From Rhodocyclaceae bacterium UBA1310 (GTDB taxonomy: Bacteria; Pseudomonadota; Gammaproteobacteria; Burkholderiales; Rhodocyclaceae), in assembly GCA_002307175.1 (NCBI GenBank), contig DBTS01000080.1:65222-80119 (forward strand): a stretch of DNA of 14,898 nt. Direction: 5' to 3'. Position numbers and translations under genes: made by a program. The number at the start of each line of letters is the position of its first letter. Position 1 is the first letter of the stretch. The notes under the pieces are model-generated. The model was not told the DNA's origin and searched no databases. It saw nothing but the letters and a program-made list of their open reading frames with translations. Positions 1 to 7,241 of this stretch are shown piece by piece.

Positions 1-950
1 TGCGCGACCAGTGGCACGGCATGAGCCGTACCGGCAAGACTGCCCGCCTGTATGGCCATGTGGATGAGCCACGGATTGACCTGGCCCGTTCAGACATGGA
101 CCGCCGCAACATCGCGGATGGCGATCTGGTGCGCGTTACCAGCCGGCGCGGCACCATCATCCTGCGTGCCCACGCGGCGGAGGATATCCGCAGCGGACAA
201 GCCTTCGTGGCAATGCACTGGGGGCACAACAGCCTCTCCAGTGCCGGTGCCAACGAGCTGACCCTGAACAGTCAGGATCCGTTTTCGCATCAGCCGGAGT
301 TCAAGCATGCCGCCATCCTCATTGAAAAAGCCGACCTTCCGCATCAGGCACTTCTCATGCGCAGCTCTGCCAATGCCGAAGAGGCACAAAGCCAGGCCCT
401 GCTGTACATGGCTGCGCTGACGCCCTGGCTTTCACGCTTCGACTATGCAACGGCATTTCTCGCCGGGCGGGAACACCCGGTGGTGGTGCTCCGCATCGCC
501 AGCGCTACACCGATTCCGCAGGAGTGGATTGCCGGACTCGACGCGCTGCTTGGCCTCGATGGCGAAGATTGCCTCGCCTATTCCGACACGCGACGCAATA
601 TCAGCAAAAAAGCTCTGGTCGACGCCGGCTTGCTCACCGGGCTGCGTCTCACTGGCGAAACGGCCGCTGCCAACTGGTTGCGCGACATGATGGTCGAGCG
701 CACCCCCACCCACGATCTGCGGCGCTGGTTATTGGCCCCCGTGACAGAAGCACCTGTGAGGCAGCCGGGGCGCGGACGCATCGTCTGCAACTGCCTGAAT
801 GTTGCAGAAACGGATATACGCACCGCCATTGCCGATGGCGCGGGGTTTGCAGAACTGCAGGTGAAGTTGCGCTGCGGTACCGCCTGTGGTTCGTGTGTAC
901 CGGAAATCCGCCGAATGTTTGCCCTGCCAGCAGGTGATCTGGCAGCATAG
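1..950 (+). CDS. nasA: Assimilatory nitrate reductase catalytic subunit, C-terminal part (5' partial)
   Basis: Reduces nitrate to nitrite in the cytoplasm for nitrogen assimilation, using a bis-MGD molybdenum cofactor and Fe-S clusters. The reading frame is open from base 3, ahead of the first ATG (base 21), and those first codons (RDQWHGMSRTGK) read as the conserved entry to the molybdopterin-dinucleotide-binding domain, so the gene starts outside the window. That domain runs to about base 340 (IADGDLVRVTSRRG, then AMHWGH). A middle segment of about 130 residues is less conserved. The C-terminus is a BFD-like [2Fe-2S] domain with cysteine codons at 786, 792, 885 and 894, plus an extra cysteine at 873. 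This tail is typical of one-polypeptide NasA enzymes that take electrons directly from a flavoprotein or NADH partner, and is absent from periplasmic NapA. Stop TAG at 948-950. The family is sure; the symbol is inferred from the domain order of the visible third. Confidence 0.9.
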   Translation, partial: RDQWHGMSRTGKTARLYGHVDEPRIDLARSDMDRRNIADGDLVRVTSRRGTIILRAHAAEDIRSGQAFVAMHWGHNSLSSAGANELTLNSQDPFSHQPEFKHAAILIEKADLPHQALLMRSSANAEEAQSQALLYMAALTPWLSRFDYATAFLAGREHPVVVLRIASATPIPQEWIAGLDALLGLDGEDCLAYSDTRRNISKKALVDAGLLTGLRLTGETAAANWLRDMMVERTPTHDLRRWLLAPVTEAPVRQPGRGRIVCNCLNVAETDIRTAIADGAGFAELQVKLRCGTACGSCVPEIRRMFALPAGDLAA

Positions 951-992
951 CCCGTCTGTGTCGCGCCGCAACCCGGAATTACCAGTCCGGAA

Positions 993-1367
993 TTACTTTT
1001 CCTGCTGCAACGCAGCCAGAATGGTGACTCGCACCGGTTCCGGGAAACGCACACTCAGTCCTGTCTGCACTTCGTCACCGCGCATGACCTGGAGACTAAC
1101 CCGCCCTTCGACCTGCACCACATTACTGCGGCTGCGATCGAGCGGATCAGGCACAAAGAACGCAATCTGCAGCATGGTGCCCACGGGGAAAGTGTATCGC
1201 GCCTGCAGACTCAGGCTGCTATCTCCCACCTCGACGATATGCCCCGGCAGCTTGTGGGTGGCATCCGGCAGCGCCAGCGCCCGCCAGTGCACACGTTTAT
1301 GTGGAATTCTCTTCTCCGGAGAAGATGCCACCGGAGCCCGCCCGCCACCTTCCTGCACCCAATCCAT
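993..1367 (-). CDS. PilZ-domain protein with degenerate c-di-GMP motif
   Basis: Small soluble protein of 124 residues with a PilZ-like beta-barrel. PilZ proteins usually bind cyclic di-GMP and control motility, surface polysaccharide or secretion. The first motif RxxxR is present as R25-VHW-R29. The second motif, normally [D/N]xSxxG, reads D49-S-S51-L-S-L54, so the glycine is replaced by leucine. The rest fits the barrel strands (LQIAFFVPDP, VQVEGRVSLQVMR, QTGLSVRF). Ligand binding may therefore be weak or lost; that is an inference. The start ATG at 1367 has an AGGGG ribosome binding site at 1379-1375, 7 bases away. It is convergent with the nitrate reductase gene (42-base gap) and divergent from sodB, with no obvious functional link to either. 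The specific role is unknown. Confidence 0.75.
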   Translation of the reverse strand: MDWVQEGGGRAPVASSPEKRIPHKRVHWRALALPDATHKLPGHIVEVGDSSLSLQARYTFPVGTMLQIAFFVPDPLDRSRSNVVQVEGRVSLQVMRGDEVQTGLSVRFPEPVRVTILAALQQEK

Positions 1368-1389
1368 TGCGTTACCCCTGCCCCTTTGT

Positions 1390-1426
1390 CCTTTGGACTA
1401 TAAACTTTCGTTGTACAGACCAAAGG
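1390..1426. promoter_or_regulatory. Inverted repeat in the presumed promoter region of the PilZ gene
   Basis: Perfect 7-bp arms CCTTTGG (1390-1396) and CCAAAGG (1420-1426) flank 23 bases. On the minus strand a TATAGT (-10-like, 5 of 6 to consensus) lies inside the interval, about 30 bases upstream of the PilZ start. This fits a promoter with an operator or leader hairpin, but arms this short could occur by chance in a window of this size. Confidence 0.3.
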
Positions 1427-1523
1427 GTATTGAGCGGCGCAGCACAAGTCAATCCTGAGTTCAGGGACTTTACGTGAAACGACAACCCACAAGGGTGAGA
1501 TTCGACGCAAGCTATCACCTTTA

Positions 1524-1553
1524 TTGGCAGGCGCTATTTGTGGTATGTATAGA
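1524..1553 (+). promoter_or_regulatory. Putative sigma-70 promoter of sodB
   Basis: TTGGCA (1524-1529) and TATAGA (1548-1553) are separated by 18 bases and lie 53 bases upstream of the sodB ATG. The predicted start site is near 1560, inside the palindrome annotated at 1557-1573, which suits repression at the start point. Called by eye from consensus only. Confidence 0.5.
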
Positions 1554-1556
1554 AAC

Positions 1557-1573
1557 CTGAGTATCCTACTCGG
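1557..1573. promoter_or_regulatory. Palindromic operator at the sodB start site, possibly IscR/Rrf2-like
   Basis: The core GAGTA-TCC-TACTC is a perfect 5-bp-arm palindrome flanked by CT on the left and GG on the right. The layout resembles the type 1 IscR site (YYGACT-spacer-AGTCRR) with a symmetric C-to-G and G-to-C exchange in the two half-sites. It sits just downstream of the best -10. IscR-type control of an iron superoxide dismutase is plausible because iron and Fe-S status matter for both, but the assignment is an inference. Confidence 0.4.
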
Positions 1574-1605
1574 AAATAAACAACACCAACATTGGAGAGA
1601 TTGAT

Positions 1606-2187
1606 ATGGCACACACCCTGCCTGCACTGCCGTACGCCAAGAACGCACTGGTTCCGCACATCTCTGAAGAAACCTTCGAGTATCACTATGGCAAGCACCA
1701 TCAGGCCTATGTGACCAACCTGAACAATCTGATCCCCGGCACCGAGTTCGAAAACGCGACGCTGGAAGAAATCATCAAAAAGGCCTCTGGTGGTATCTAC
1801 AACAATGCCGCCCAGGTGTGGAACCACACCTTCTTCTGGAGCAGCCTGAAGCCTGCAGGCGGCGGCACCCCCAGCGGCAAGCTGGCTGACGCCATCAATG
1901 CCAAGTGGGGCAGCTTTGATGCCTTCAAGGAGGCTTTCACGAAGAGCGCCGTCGGCAATTTCGGCTCCGGCTGGACCTGGCTCGTGAAGAAGGCAGACGG
2001 CTCCCTGGACATCCTGAACACCGGTGCCGCCGGCAACCCGCTGACCACTGGCGACAAGGCCATCCTGACCATCGATGTGTGGGAACATGCCTACTACATC
2101 GACTACCGCAATGCCCGCCCGAAGTTCGTTGAAGCTTATCTGAGCAACCTCGTGAACTGGGAGTTTGCTGCGGCGAATTTCGCGTAA
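1606..2187 (+). CDS. sodB: Iron superoxide dismutase
   Basis: Converts superoxide to hydrogen peroxide and oxygen in the cytoplasm. It has 193 residues, the normal SodB length, with no signal peptide. Metal ligands are H27, H74, D157 and H161 (motif DVWEHAYY at 157-164); Y35 is the second-shell tyrosine. Q70 in AAQVWNHTFFW is the active-site glutamine placement typical of Fe rather than Mn enzymes. The ATG at 1606 follows ribosome binding site GGAGAG (1594-1599). It appears monocistronic: its own promoter lies at 1524-1553, a possible operator at 1557-1573, and a strong terminator at 2237-2268. Assignment is near certain; metal specificity is read from the glutamine position. Confidence 0.97.
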   Translation: MAHTLPALPYAKNALVPHISEETFEYHYGKHHQAYVTNLNNLIPGTEFENATLEEIIKKASGGIYNNAAQVWNHTFFWSSLKPAGGGTPSGKLADAINAKWGSFDAFKEAFTKSAVGNFGSGWTWLVKKADGSLDILNTGAAGNPLTTGDKAILTIDVWEHAYYIDYRNARPKFVEAYLSNLVNWEFAAANFA

Positions 2188-2236
2188 GCGATTTCTTTCC
2201 TTCTTCCTCAGGCAATAAATCCGCAACACGATACGC

Positions 2237-2268
2237 AAGGGGCGCTTTCAGGCGCCCCTTCTCTTTTT
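2237..2268 (+). terminator. Intrinsic terminator of sodB
   Basis: Perfect 9-bp stem AAGGGGCGC (2237-2245) and GCGCCCCTT (2252-2260), a 6-base loop, then CTCTTTTT. It lies 50 bases after the sodB stop. The A residues at the 5' foot are too few to make it clearly bidirectional. Confidence 0.92.
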
Positions 2269-2690
2269 GCACACCCATTTGTACACCCCATCTCCTCGCC
2301 ACTCTGTACAAAGTGGCAACACAGTCAGCGCCACCGGCGCAAAGACTCTTCCATCGCGCCCCACCCCGTTTTCTGTGTGACAGTGCTTACAACCATCAAG
2401 CCTGCTTAAAAACCATCAGTGCTGGCTATCCGTGCGGTATCAGACGGAGCACACCCGGCAAGCAATGGCACATTCTCGTTGTCAGCCAATACGGACGACT
2501 ATGCAGACTTTATGCCTTTCAACTTTCCTATTCACTCGCACAGAATTTGGGTAAGCATTGGGGTGTTTGCGCTGCGTTCGTCTGGATATTGGTTCAACAC
2601 AGGCTGATTCAGGCTCCGTCCGGCTCAGGTGCCGAACCCTTCACCCCTGCCACAAGCCAATACCACGCTAAGGAATACCGGGAACGCCAC
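2269..2690. other. Non-coding region between sodB and pgm
   Basis: About 420 bases. An open frame in phase with pgm runs back to 2313, but the 126 extra residues are Cys/Arg/Gln-rich, match nothing in the phosphoglucomutase family and lie before a well-placed ATG. I read the stretch as leader and promoter DNA. It holds the palindrome at 2298-2317; I see no convincing sigma-70 promoter, RNA gene or terminator in the rest. Confidence 0.5.
2298..2317. promoter_or_regulatory. Near-perfect 20-bp palindrome centred on TGTACA
   Basis: GCCACT-C-TGTACA-A-AGTGGC is symmetric except for one base pair. It lies just after the sodB terminator and 374 bases before pgm. Fourteen of its bases (CTCTGTACAAAGTG, 2302-2315) recur exactly at 5388-5401, again in non-coding DNA. 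The shape suits a dimeric regulator; no regulator can be named. Confidence 0.35.
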
Positions 2691-4370
2691 ATGACGACTC
2701 AAATCAGCCCGCTTGCCGGGAAACTGGCTGCGCCCTCAATGCTTGTCAATATCCCCAGGCTTGTCACCGCCTACTACGCCGAACGACCTGACCCGACAGT
2801 TGCTGCACAACGCGTCACGTTCGGTACTTCAGGGCACCGTGGCTGTGCGTTCGACGGTTCTTTCAACGAATGGCATGTACTCGCAATTGCGCAGGCAATC
2901 TGCAATTTCCGCAAAACCAAAGGTATATCCGGGCCCTTGTTTCTCGGCATCGACACACATGCCTTGTCTGAACCAGCCTGCGCCAGCGCACTTGAAGTAT
3001 TTGCCGCCAATGAAGTTCATGTGATGCTGGCGACAGACGATGAATACACGCCAACGCCGGCCATCTCCCATGCAATCCTGACCTATAACCGTGGGCGCCA
3101 CACAGGCTTTGCCGACGGTGTGATCATGACGCCGTCGCACAACCCACCGGGCGATGGTGGGCTCAAGTACAACCCGCCGCACGGCGGCCCGGCAAGCCAG
3201 GATATCACCGACTGGATTGAAACCAGCGCCAACCATTTTCTGGAAGCGCAGCTCGAAGGCGTGCTGCGCATTACATATGCCAAAGCCCTGGCCGCTGAAA
3301 CGACACACCGATACGACTATCTGCATGCCTACGTTGATGACCTCGGCCAGGCGATTGACCTGGGGATCATTCGCGACAGCAAGATCCACATGGGGGTCGA
3401 TCCGCTGGGGGGCGCAGGAACCCGCTACTGGCAGGCCATCGCTGAGCATTACAAGCTTGACCTGAGCGTCGTCAGCGAAGTCATTGATCCGACTTTCCGC
3501 TTCGTGCCCCTTGACTGGGACGGGCAGATCCGTATGGACCCCTCCTCAAAGTACCCGATGCAAGGTCTGGTCAAGCTCAAGGACCGCTTTGACATTGCTT
3601 TTGCATGCGACACCGACCATGACCGCCATGGAATCGTTACCCGGACAACGGGTCTGCTGCCACCGAACCACTACCTCTCGGTTGCCATCGACTACCTGTT
3701 CCGGCATCGGCCGCATTGGGGAGGAAAGACAGCAGTAGGGAAGACCGTCGTCAGCACCCGGATGATAGACCACGTGGCAGCTCGCCTGGGCCACAAGCTC
3801 TATGAGGTGCCTGTAGGCTTCAAGTGGTTCTCGGAAGGCTTGCTTGACGGCAGCCTTGCGTTTGGCGGAGAAGAGAGCGCCGGCGCCACCTTTCTGCGTC
3901 GCAATGGCTCCGTGTGGACCACGGACAAGGACGGCATCACTGCGGCGCTACTCTCTGCCGAAATTGCTGCACAGATGAATCTCGATCCCGGGGAGCTCTA
4001 CCTCACATTAACGCAGGAATTTGGTGTTTCCTTCGCCGACAGGATTGACGCCCCCGCGACAGCCCTGCAAAAGAAACTGTTGTCGGGATTGTCTCCAGAG
4101 CATATCAACCTGTCCGAGCTGGCCGGCGACAAAATCGACAGCATTTTCTGCAAAGCCCCCGGCAATGGCGCTGCCATCGGTGGCATCAAGGCAGTTTCAC
4201 AGGGGGGATGGTTTGCGGCAAGGCCTTCCGGAACAGAGGATGTCTACAAGATTTACGCTGAAAGCTTCCGTAGCGCGACGCACCTGCAATGCATCCTCAA
4301 AGAGGCGCAGGCCATTGTAGATAGAGTGATCGCCCCCGCTACCATGAATAGCCCTGATGCCCCATGGTGA
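2691..4370 (+). CDS. pgm: Phosphoglucomutase (alpha-D-glucose-1,6-bisphosphate-dependent)
   Basis: Interconverts glucose 1-phosphate and glucose 6-phosphate in the cytoplasm, linking glycogen, trehalose and sugar-nucleotide synthesis to glycolysis. It has 559 residues from the ATG at 2691, close to the E. coli-type Pgm length of about 546. All four catalytic regions are present: GTSGHRG at 45-51; the phosphoserine loop TPSHNPP with S149; the metal loop DTDHDRHG with D307, D309 and D311; the sugar loop GGEESAG at 392-398; and the phosphate-binding loop RPSGTED at 511-517. The ATG at 2691 is chosen because homology begins there and GGGA (2680-2683) gives a usable ribosome binding site 7 bases upstream; an in-frame extension to 2313 looks non-coding. 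The gene stands alone, convergent with the MarC gene, and I see no clear terminator in the 88-base gap. Confidence 0.95.
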   Translation: MTTQISPLAGKLAAPSMLVNIPRLVTAYYAERPDPTVAAQRVTFGTSGHRGCAFDGSFNEWHVLAIAQAICNFRKTKGISGPLFLGIDTHALSEPACASALEVFAANEVHVMLATDDEYTPTPAISHAILTYNRGRHTGFADGVIMTPSHNPPGDGGLKYNPPHGGPASQDITDWIETSANHFLEAQLEGVLRITYAKALAAETTHRYDYLHAYVDDLGQAIDLGIIRDSKIHMGVDPLGGAGTRYWQAIAEHYKLDLSVVSEVIDPTFRFVPLDWDGQIRMDPSSKYPMQGLVKLKDRFDIAFACDTDHDRHGIVTRTTGLLPPNHYLSVAIDYLFRHRPHWGGKTAVGKTVVSTRMIDHVAARLGHKLYEVPVGFKWFSEGLLDGSLAFGGEESAGATFLRRNGSVWTTDKDGITAALLSAEIAAQMNLDPGELYLTLTQEFGVSFADRIDAPATALQKKLLSGLSPEHINLSELAGDKIDSIFCKAPGNGAAIGGIKAVSQGGWFAARPSGTEDVYKIYAESFRSATHLQCILKEAQAIVDRVIAPATMNSPDAPW

Positions 4371-4458
4371 CCTGGCCTGGGCAGCATTTATTACGGTTTT
4401 TTCACACTGTCACAGTATGACATTCGAGAATAATAAGACTTGGAATTCTGGCCCCGAA

Positions 4459-5133
4459 TCAGCCATGAATACCCACTTTTGCCAGCAGCGAGGTGATCCC
4501 ATCCCAACTGATGCCTACCCCTATGCACAGCATAATGAATGCTGACAACCGCACCAGTACCATCATGCCGGTATGCCCGATCTTGCCACTGATACGATGC
4601 GCGTATCGATATGTCAAAAGTATTGCCAACGCAACAATTGCTGCGCCAATGACATCAGCAACAAGCTGGATCACCGTATGCTTGAATGAATGGGCATGAA
4701 AGGCACCAACGGTTATCGCAACGGAAATGGCTCCGGCATCGATTGTCATCGGCAGGGTCAGGGGAGTGACGGCACGCCCCAGTGCCATAAGTGTGGTTTG
4801 AGGCGTCACCAGCTTTACGTCGGCGGGTTTTGGCGCATCGGCCAGAACATTCCAGGCCAGCGCGCAAACCACGGCGCCTCCGGCCACCTGCACCACAGGA
4901 ATCGACAAGCCGAACACGACCAGAACGAAGGAACCAAACAGCAAAGAACCCAGTACCAGAAAGAATGAGTAGAGCGCGATACGCGTCGCCAGGAGAGAAC
5001 GGGTCGCCTCGTCACAACCGGGAGTCATCCTGAGAAAGATCGGCGCATCGCCCAGCGGATTCACGACGGGCAACACGGCACCGAGAATCAAAAGAATCGC
5101 ATTGGAGAGCTGGCTCAGGTCAGACAGGATCAT
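4459..5133 (-). CDS. MarC family (UPF0056) integral membrane protein
   Basis: A 224-residue inner-membrane protein with about six hydrophobic segments (roughly residues 9-28, 50-74, 78-98, 133-147, 152-174 and 189-210). Family marks are NPLGDAPIFL at 25-34 in the first helix and the polar-to-apolar signature PLTLPMTIDAGAIS at 124-137. The family was named from the E. coli mar locus but its function is unproven; involvement in antibiotic resistance has not held up. The ATG at 5133 is the first start codon after an in-frame stop 18 codons upstream. It has no good Shine-Dalgarno sequence. The gene is convergent with pgm and monocistronic. The family is confident; no transport substrate can be given. 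Confidence 0.88.
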   Translation of the reverse strand: MILSDLSQLSNAILLILGAVLPVVNPLGDAPIFLRMTPGCDEATRSLLATRIALYSFFLVLGSLLFGSFVLVVFGLSIPVVQVAGGAVVCALAWNVLADAPKPADVKLVTPQTTLMALGRAVTPLTLPMTIDAGAISVAITVGAFHAHSFKHTVIQLVADVIGAAIVALAILLTYRYAHRISGKIGHTGMMVLVRLSAFIMLCIGVGISWDGITSLLAKVGIHG

Positions 5134-5783
5134 CGTGTTGCCGGAACGAATAATTCCATTTCGAAAAGCTTTGGCGTGAAATAGTCAAAGCAACGATTCA
5201 AATTGAAGCAATGTAGTCTTTGGCGGATTGGCGCGCTGTTCGCTGGCACACACAGTGTTCCTCCCTTTTATGGCAAATAAAAGACAACGGGGGACAGACC
5301 GATTTTTTCGCCGCAAATGTTTGCCCGGAAAACCTGTTCAGGCACCAACATGCAATAAACCAGCTTCCGAAGCTGCAAAAAATGCACCTCTGTACAAAGT
5401 GAATCTCGCCTGGGTATGCGCGCTACCGTACAGATCTATCACCGCCTTCGGCCAATGATCCATGCTGGTCTTGCAGGATTCTGCAATGCGGCATCTGCGC
5501 TGGAAACGTTGCCAATACTGCCCAAGCCTCATACATTTTCCGCGCCCCGGCCACTATCAGCACTCGACACACGAAGAACTGATGATCGCGCAGTACATGC
5601 TTGTTTTCCGTAACAACCTATTTTCTGTAACAACCAAAGGACCTGAGGTTCACTACTGCACTATCGACAGGCATCCCGGTCGCCTGCCGATTGCGTTTCA
5701 GAGTCGCCAGGCCAGGTGCAATAAAGCTTGCTGACTCTCTCCCTCCCCCGGCGATTGAATGGAGCTTTGAACAGGAGTGTGCA
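5134..5783. other. Non-coding region between the MarC gene and the DsbA-like gene
   Basis: 650 bases with no credible gene; the short open frames lack ribosome binding sites and recognisable protein composition. It holds the shared 14-mer CTCTGTACAAAGTG (5388-5401), a short palindrome CAGCTTC-C-GAAGCTG (5361-5375) and a 17-bp tandem repeat (5604-5637). GGGGACAGACCG near 5289 followed by a T-run recalls sequence I associate with ends of IS200-like/REP elements, but only as a fragment. No tRNA or terminator is visible. Confidence 0.45.
5604..5637. repeat. Two tandem 17-bp direct repeats upstream of the DsbA-like gene
   Basis: TTTTCCGTAACAACCTA (5604-5620) is followed directly by TTTTCTGTAACAACCAA (5621-5637), 15 of 17 bases identical. 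It lies about 150 bases upstream of the DsbA-like start. It could be a paired activator site or a small chance duplication. Confidence 0.55.
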
Positions 5784-6371
5784 ATGATTAAGCCCGAAAG
5801 CCCGGCCCCATTTCCTGCGAGGGTCAGCCAGATTGATCATGTGCTTGGATCTGCGTCTGCCAAAATCACCCTGATCGAATATGGCGACTTTGAATGCACC
5901 TCCTGTGGGCAGGCCTATCATGCCGTTAAAATACTGCTCAATCGCTTTGGCGGTGATTTGCGCTTCGTCTTTCGGCATTTCCCGTTGCGCCTGGCTCATC
6001 CTCACGCGGAGCTAGCCGCGGAAGCTGCCGAGACTGCTGGCGCACAGCACAAATTCTGGCCGATGCACGACCTGCTATTTGAAAACCAGCTACACCTGAA
6101 AGAAAAGAACCTGAGAAGTTATGCTGAAAAACTCGAACTGGATTTGCTTCGCTACGACCAGGAGATTGATGACCACACCTACCTGCAGCGCATCCAGGAG
6201 AGTATTGAGAACGGGACGCAGGGAAATATCAGATCTACTCCGGCATTTTTCGTGAATGGCGTGTTGCATGATGTGTCATTTGATCTTGAGCGACTGGATC
6301 TGGCGATAGCCTCAGAGCTTGCCCACAGAGCGCGCAGCAAGACACCTCCGGCTATCCATGATATCTCGTAA
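5784..6371 (+). CDS. DsbA-family thioredoxin-fold protein, predicted cytoplasmic
   Basis: A 195-residue thiol oxidoreductase-like protein. The thioredoxin fold starts with ITLIEYGDFEC, followed by the redox site C38-T-S-C41. A helical insertion (about residues 65-130; HPHAELAAEAAE, KFWPMHDLLFE) marks the DsbA/thioredoxin_4 group. The cis-proline loop is T152-P153 (RSTPAFFVNG). There is no signal peptide or transmembrane helix, so it probably acts in the cytoplasm, unlike classical DsbA. Proteins of this type occur alone or fused to NhaA-type antiporters. ATG 5784 is chosen for its AGGAG site at 5773-5777 and because homology begins soon after; an ATG at 5691 would add 31 residues of non-family sequence. 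The VIT-family gene follows on the same strand after 105 bases. The fold is sure; the partner is unknown. Confidence 0.87.
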   Translation: MIKPESPAPFPARVSQIDHVLGSASAKITLIEYGDFECTSCGQAYHAVKILLNRFGGDLRFVFRHFPLRLAHPHAELAAEAAETAGAQHKFWPMHDLLFENQLHLKEKNLRSYAEKLELDLLRYDQEIDDHTYLQRIQESIENGTQGNIRSTPAFFVNGVLHDVSFDLERLDLAIASELAHRARSKTPPAIHDIS

Positions 6372-6476
6372 GCAAAGGCACAAAGGCCGTTTCCGCGTCT
6401 AAGAAAGAGATCCCAGGCAGCCCTGTTGTATCCCCTTTGGGCTTCAACACAAACCGGATCGAGAACGCAAATACTC

Positions 6477-7172
6477 ATGCCAAGGAATCATCGCGAATAT
6501 CATTACACTGACCGAATCGGCTGGTTACGCGCCGCCGTACTTGGCGCCAATGACGGCATCGTTTCGACAGCCAGCTTGATGATCGGTGTGGCTGCGGCCA
6601 ACACCAGCCACAGCAATATCCTGGTAACCGGAATTGCCGGGTTGGTGGCCGGAGCCATGTCAATGGCAGCTGGGGAATATGTTTCGGTGCATTCGCAGGG
6701 AGATTCGGAGGCAGCGGATCTGGCGCGTGAGCGCGAGGAACTCAAGCGTGCGCCTGCAGCGGAAAATCGTGAGTTGAGTGCCATCTACGTCGCCCGAGGT
6801 CTGGAACCCGCCCTTGCCACCCAGGTTGCCGGGCAGCTCATGGCGCATGATGCCCTTGGCGCCCACGCCCGCGACGAACTGGGCATATCCGAAGCATTCA
6901 CAGCGCGGCCTGTGCAGGCAGCCTTGGCCTCGGCAGCAAGCTTCTCAGTCGGGGCCGCGCTCCCGCTGGTAGTAACCGTCATGATTTCCAACGCGAACCT
7001 GATTGCCTGGGTGGCTGGCACATCGCTGCTGTTCCTGGCCCTGCTGGGTGCCATCTCTGCGCATGCCGGAGGCGCCGGCATATGGCTTGGCGCAGGACGC
7101 GTGACGTTCTGGGGGGCCCTCGCAATGGCCCTCACGGCGGGGGTCGGCACACTGTTTGGAACGGTAGCCTGA
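6477..7172 (+). CDS. VIT1/CCC1-family iron/manganese transporter
   Basis: A 231-residue membrane protein of the vacuolar iron transporter family. Eukaryotic members export cytosolic Fe2+ or Mn2+ into the vacuole; bacterial ones are thought to export these metals, probably in exchange for protons. The first helix carries the family mark LGANDGIVST with D26. The second ends in SMAAGEYVSV. A charged cytoplasmic segment of about 70 residues follows (EREELKRAPAAENRELSA), matching the metal-binding domain position. Three hydrophobic helices close the protein. ATG 6477 is preferred because the conserved REYHYTDRIGWLRAAVLG segment begins just after it; the site GAGAA at 6461-6465 is weak, and an upstream TTG at 6426 would add 17 unrelated residues. 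It may be cotranscribed with the DsbA-like gene. Family confident, metal inferred. Confidence 0.9.
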   Translation: MPRNHREYHYTDRIGWLRAAVLGANDGIVSTASLMIGVAAANTSHSNILVTGIAGLVAGAMSMAAGEYVSVHSQGDSEAADLAREREELKRAPAAENRELSAIYVARGLEPALATQVAGQLMAHDALGAHARDELGISEAFTARPVQAALASAASFSVGAALPLVVTVMISNANLIAWVAGTSLLFLALLGAISAHAGGAGIWLGAGRVTFWGALAMALTAGVGTLFGTVA

Positions 7173-7241
7173 TATTGCAACCTCAGAGAATCGACTCTGC
7201 ATGGGCCCATAGCGGGCGTTGCTGCACCCCCAGGCCCGTCC

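Noticed and set aside
445..1458. Overlapping open frames on both strands around the nitrate reductase and PilZ genes
   Set aside because: These are shadows of the real frames, with Arg/Pro/Ser-rich composition and no family features.
2313..2690. 126-codon N-terminal extension of phosphoglucomutase
   Set aside because: The frame is open but the residues do not resemble the family, and a well-placed ATG with a usable ribosome binding site starts the homologous part at 2691.
4371..4458. Possible bidirectional terminator between pgm and the MarC gene
   Set aside because: Only a 5-bp stem (TGTCA/TGACA) without a T-run was found.
5280..5320. Possible remnant of an IS200-like/REP element (GGGGACAGACCG plus T-run)
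   Set aside because: Only a short fragment is present, with no partner repeat and no transposase; too little to call.
5361..5375. Palindrome CAGCTTC-C-GAAGCTG
   Set aside because: Seven-base arms are expected about once by chance in a window of this size and there is no supporting context.
7173..7241. Terminator after the VIT-family gene
   Set aside because: GGGCC/GGCCC is a short stem with a large loop and the T-run is too far away.
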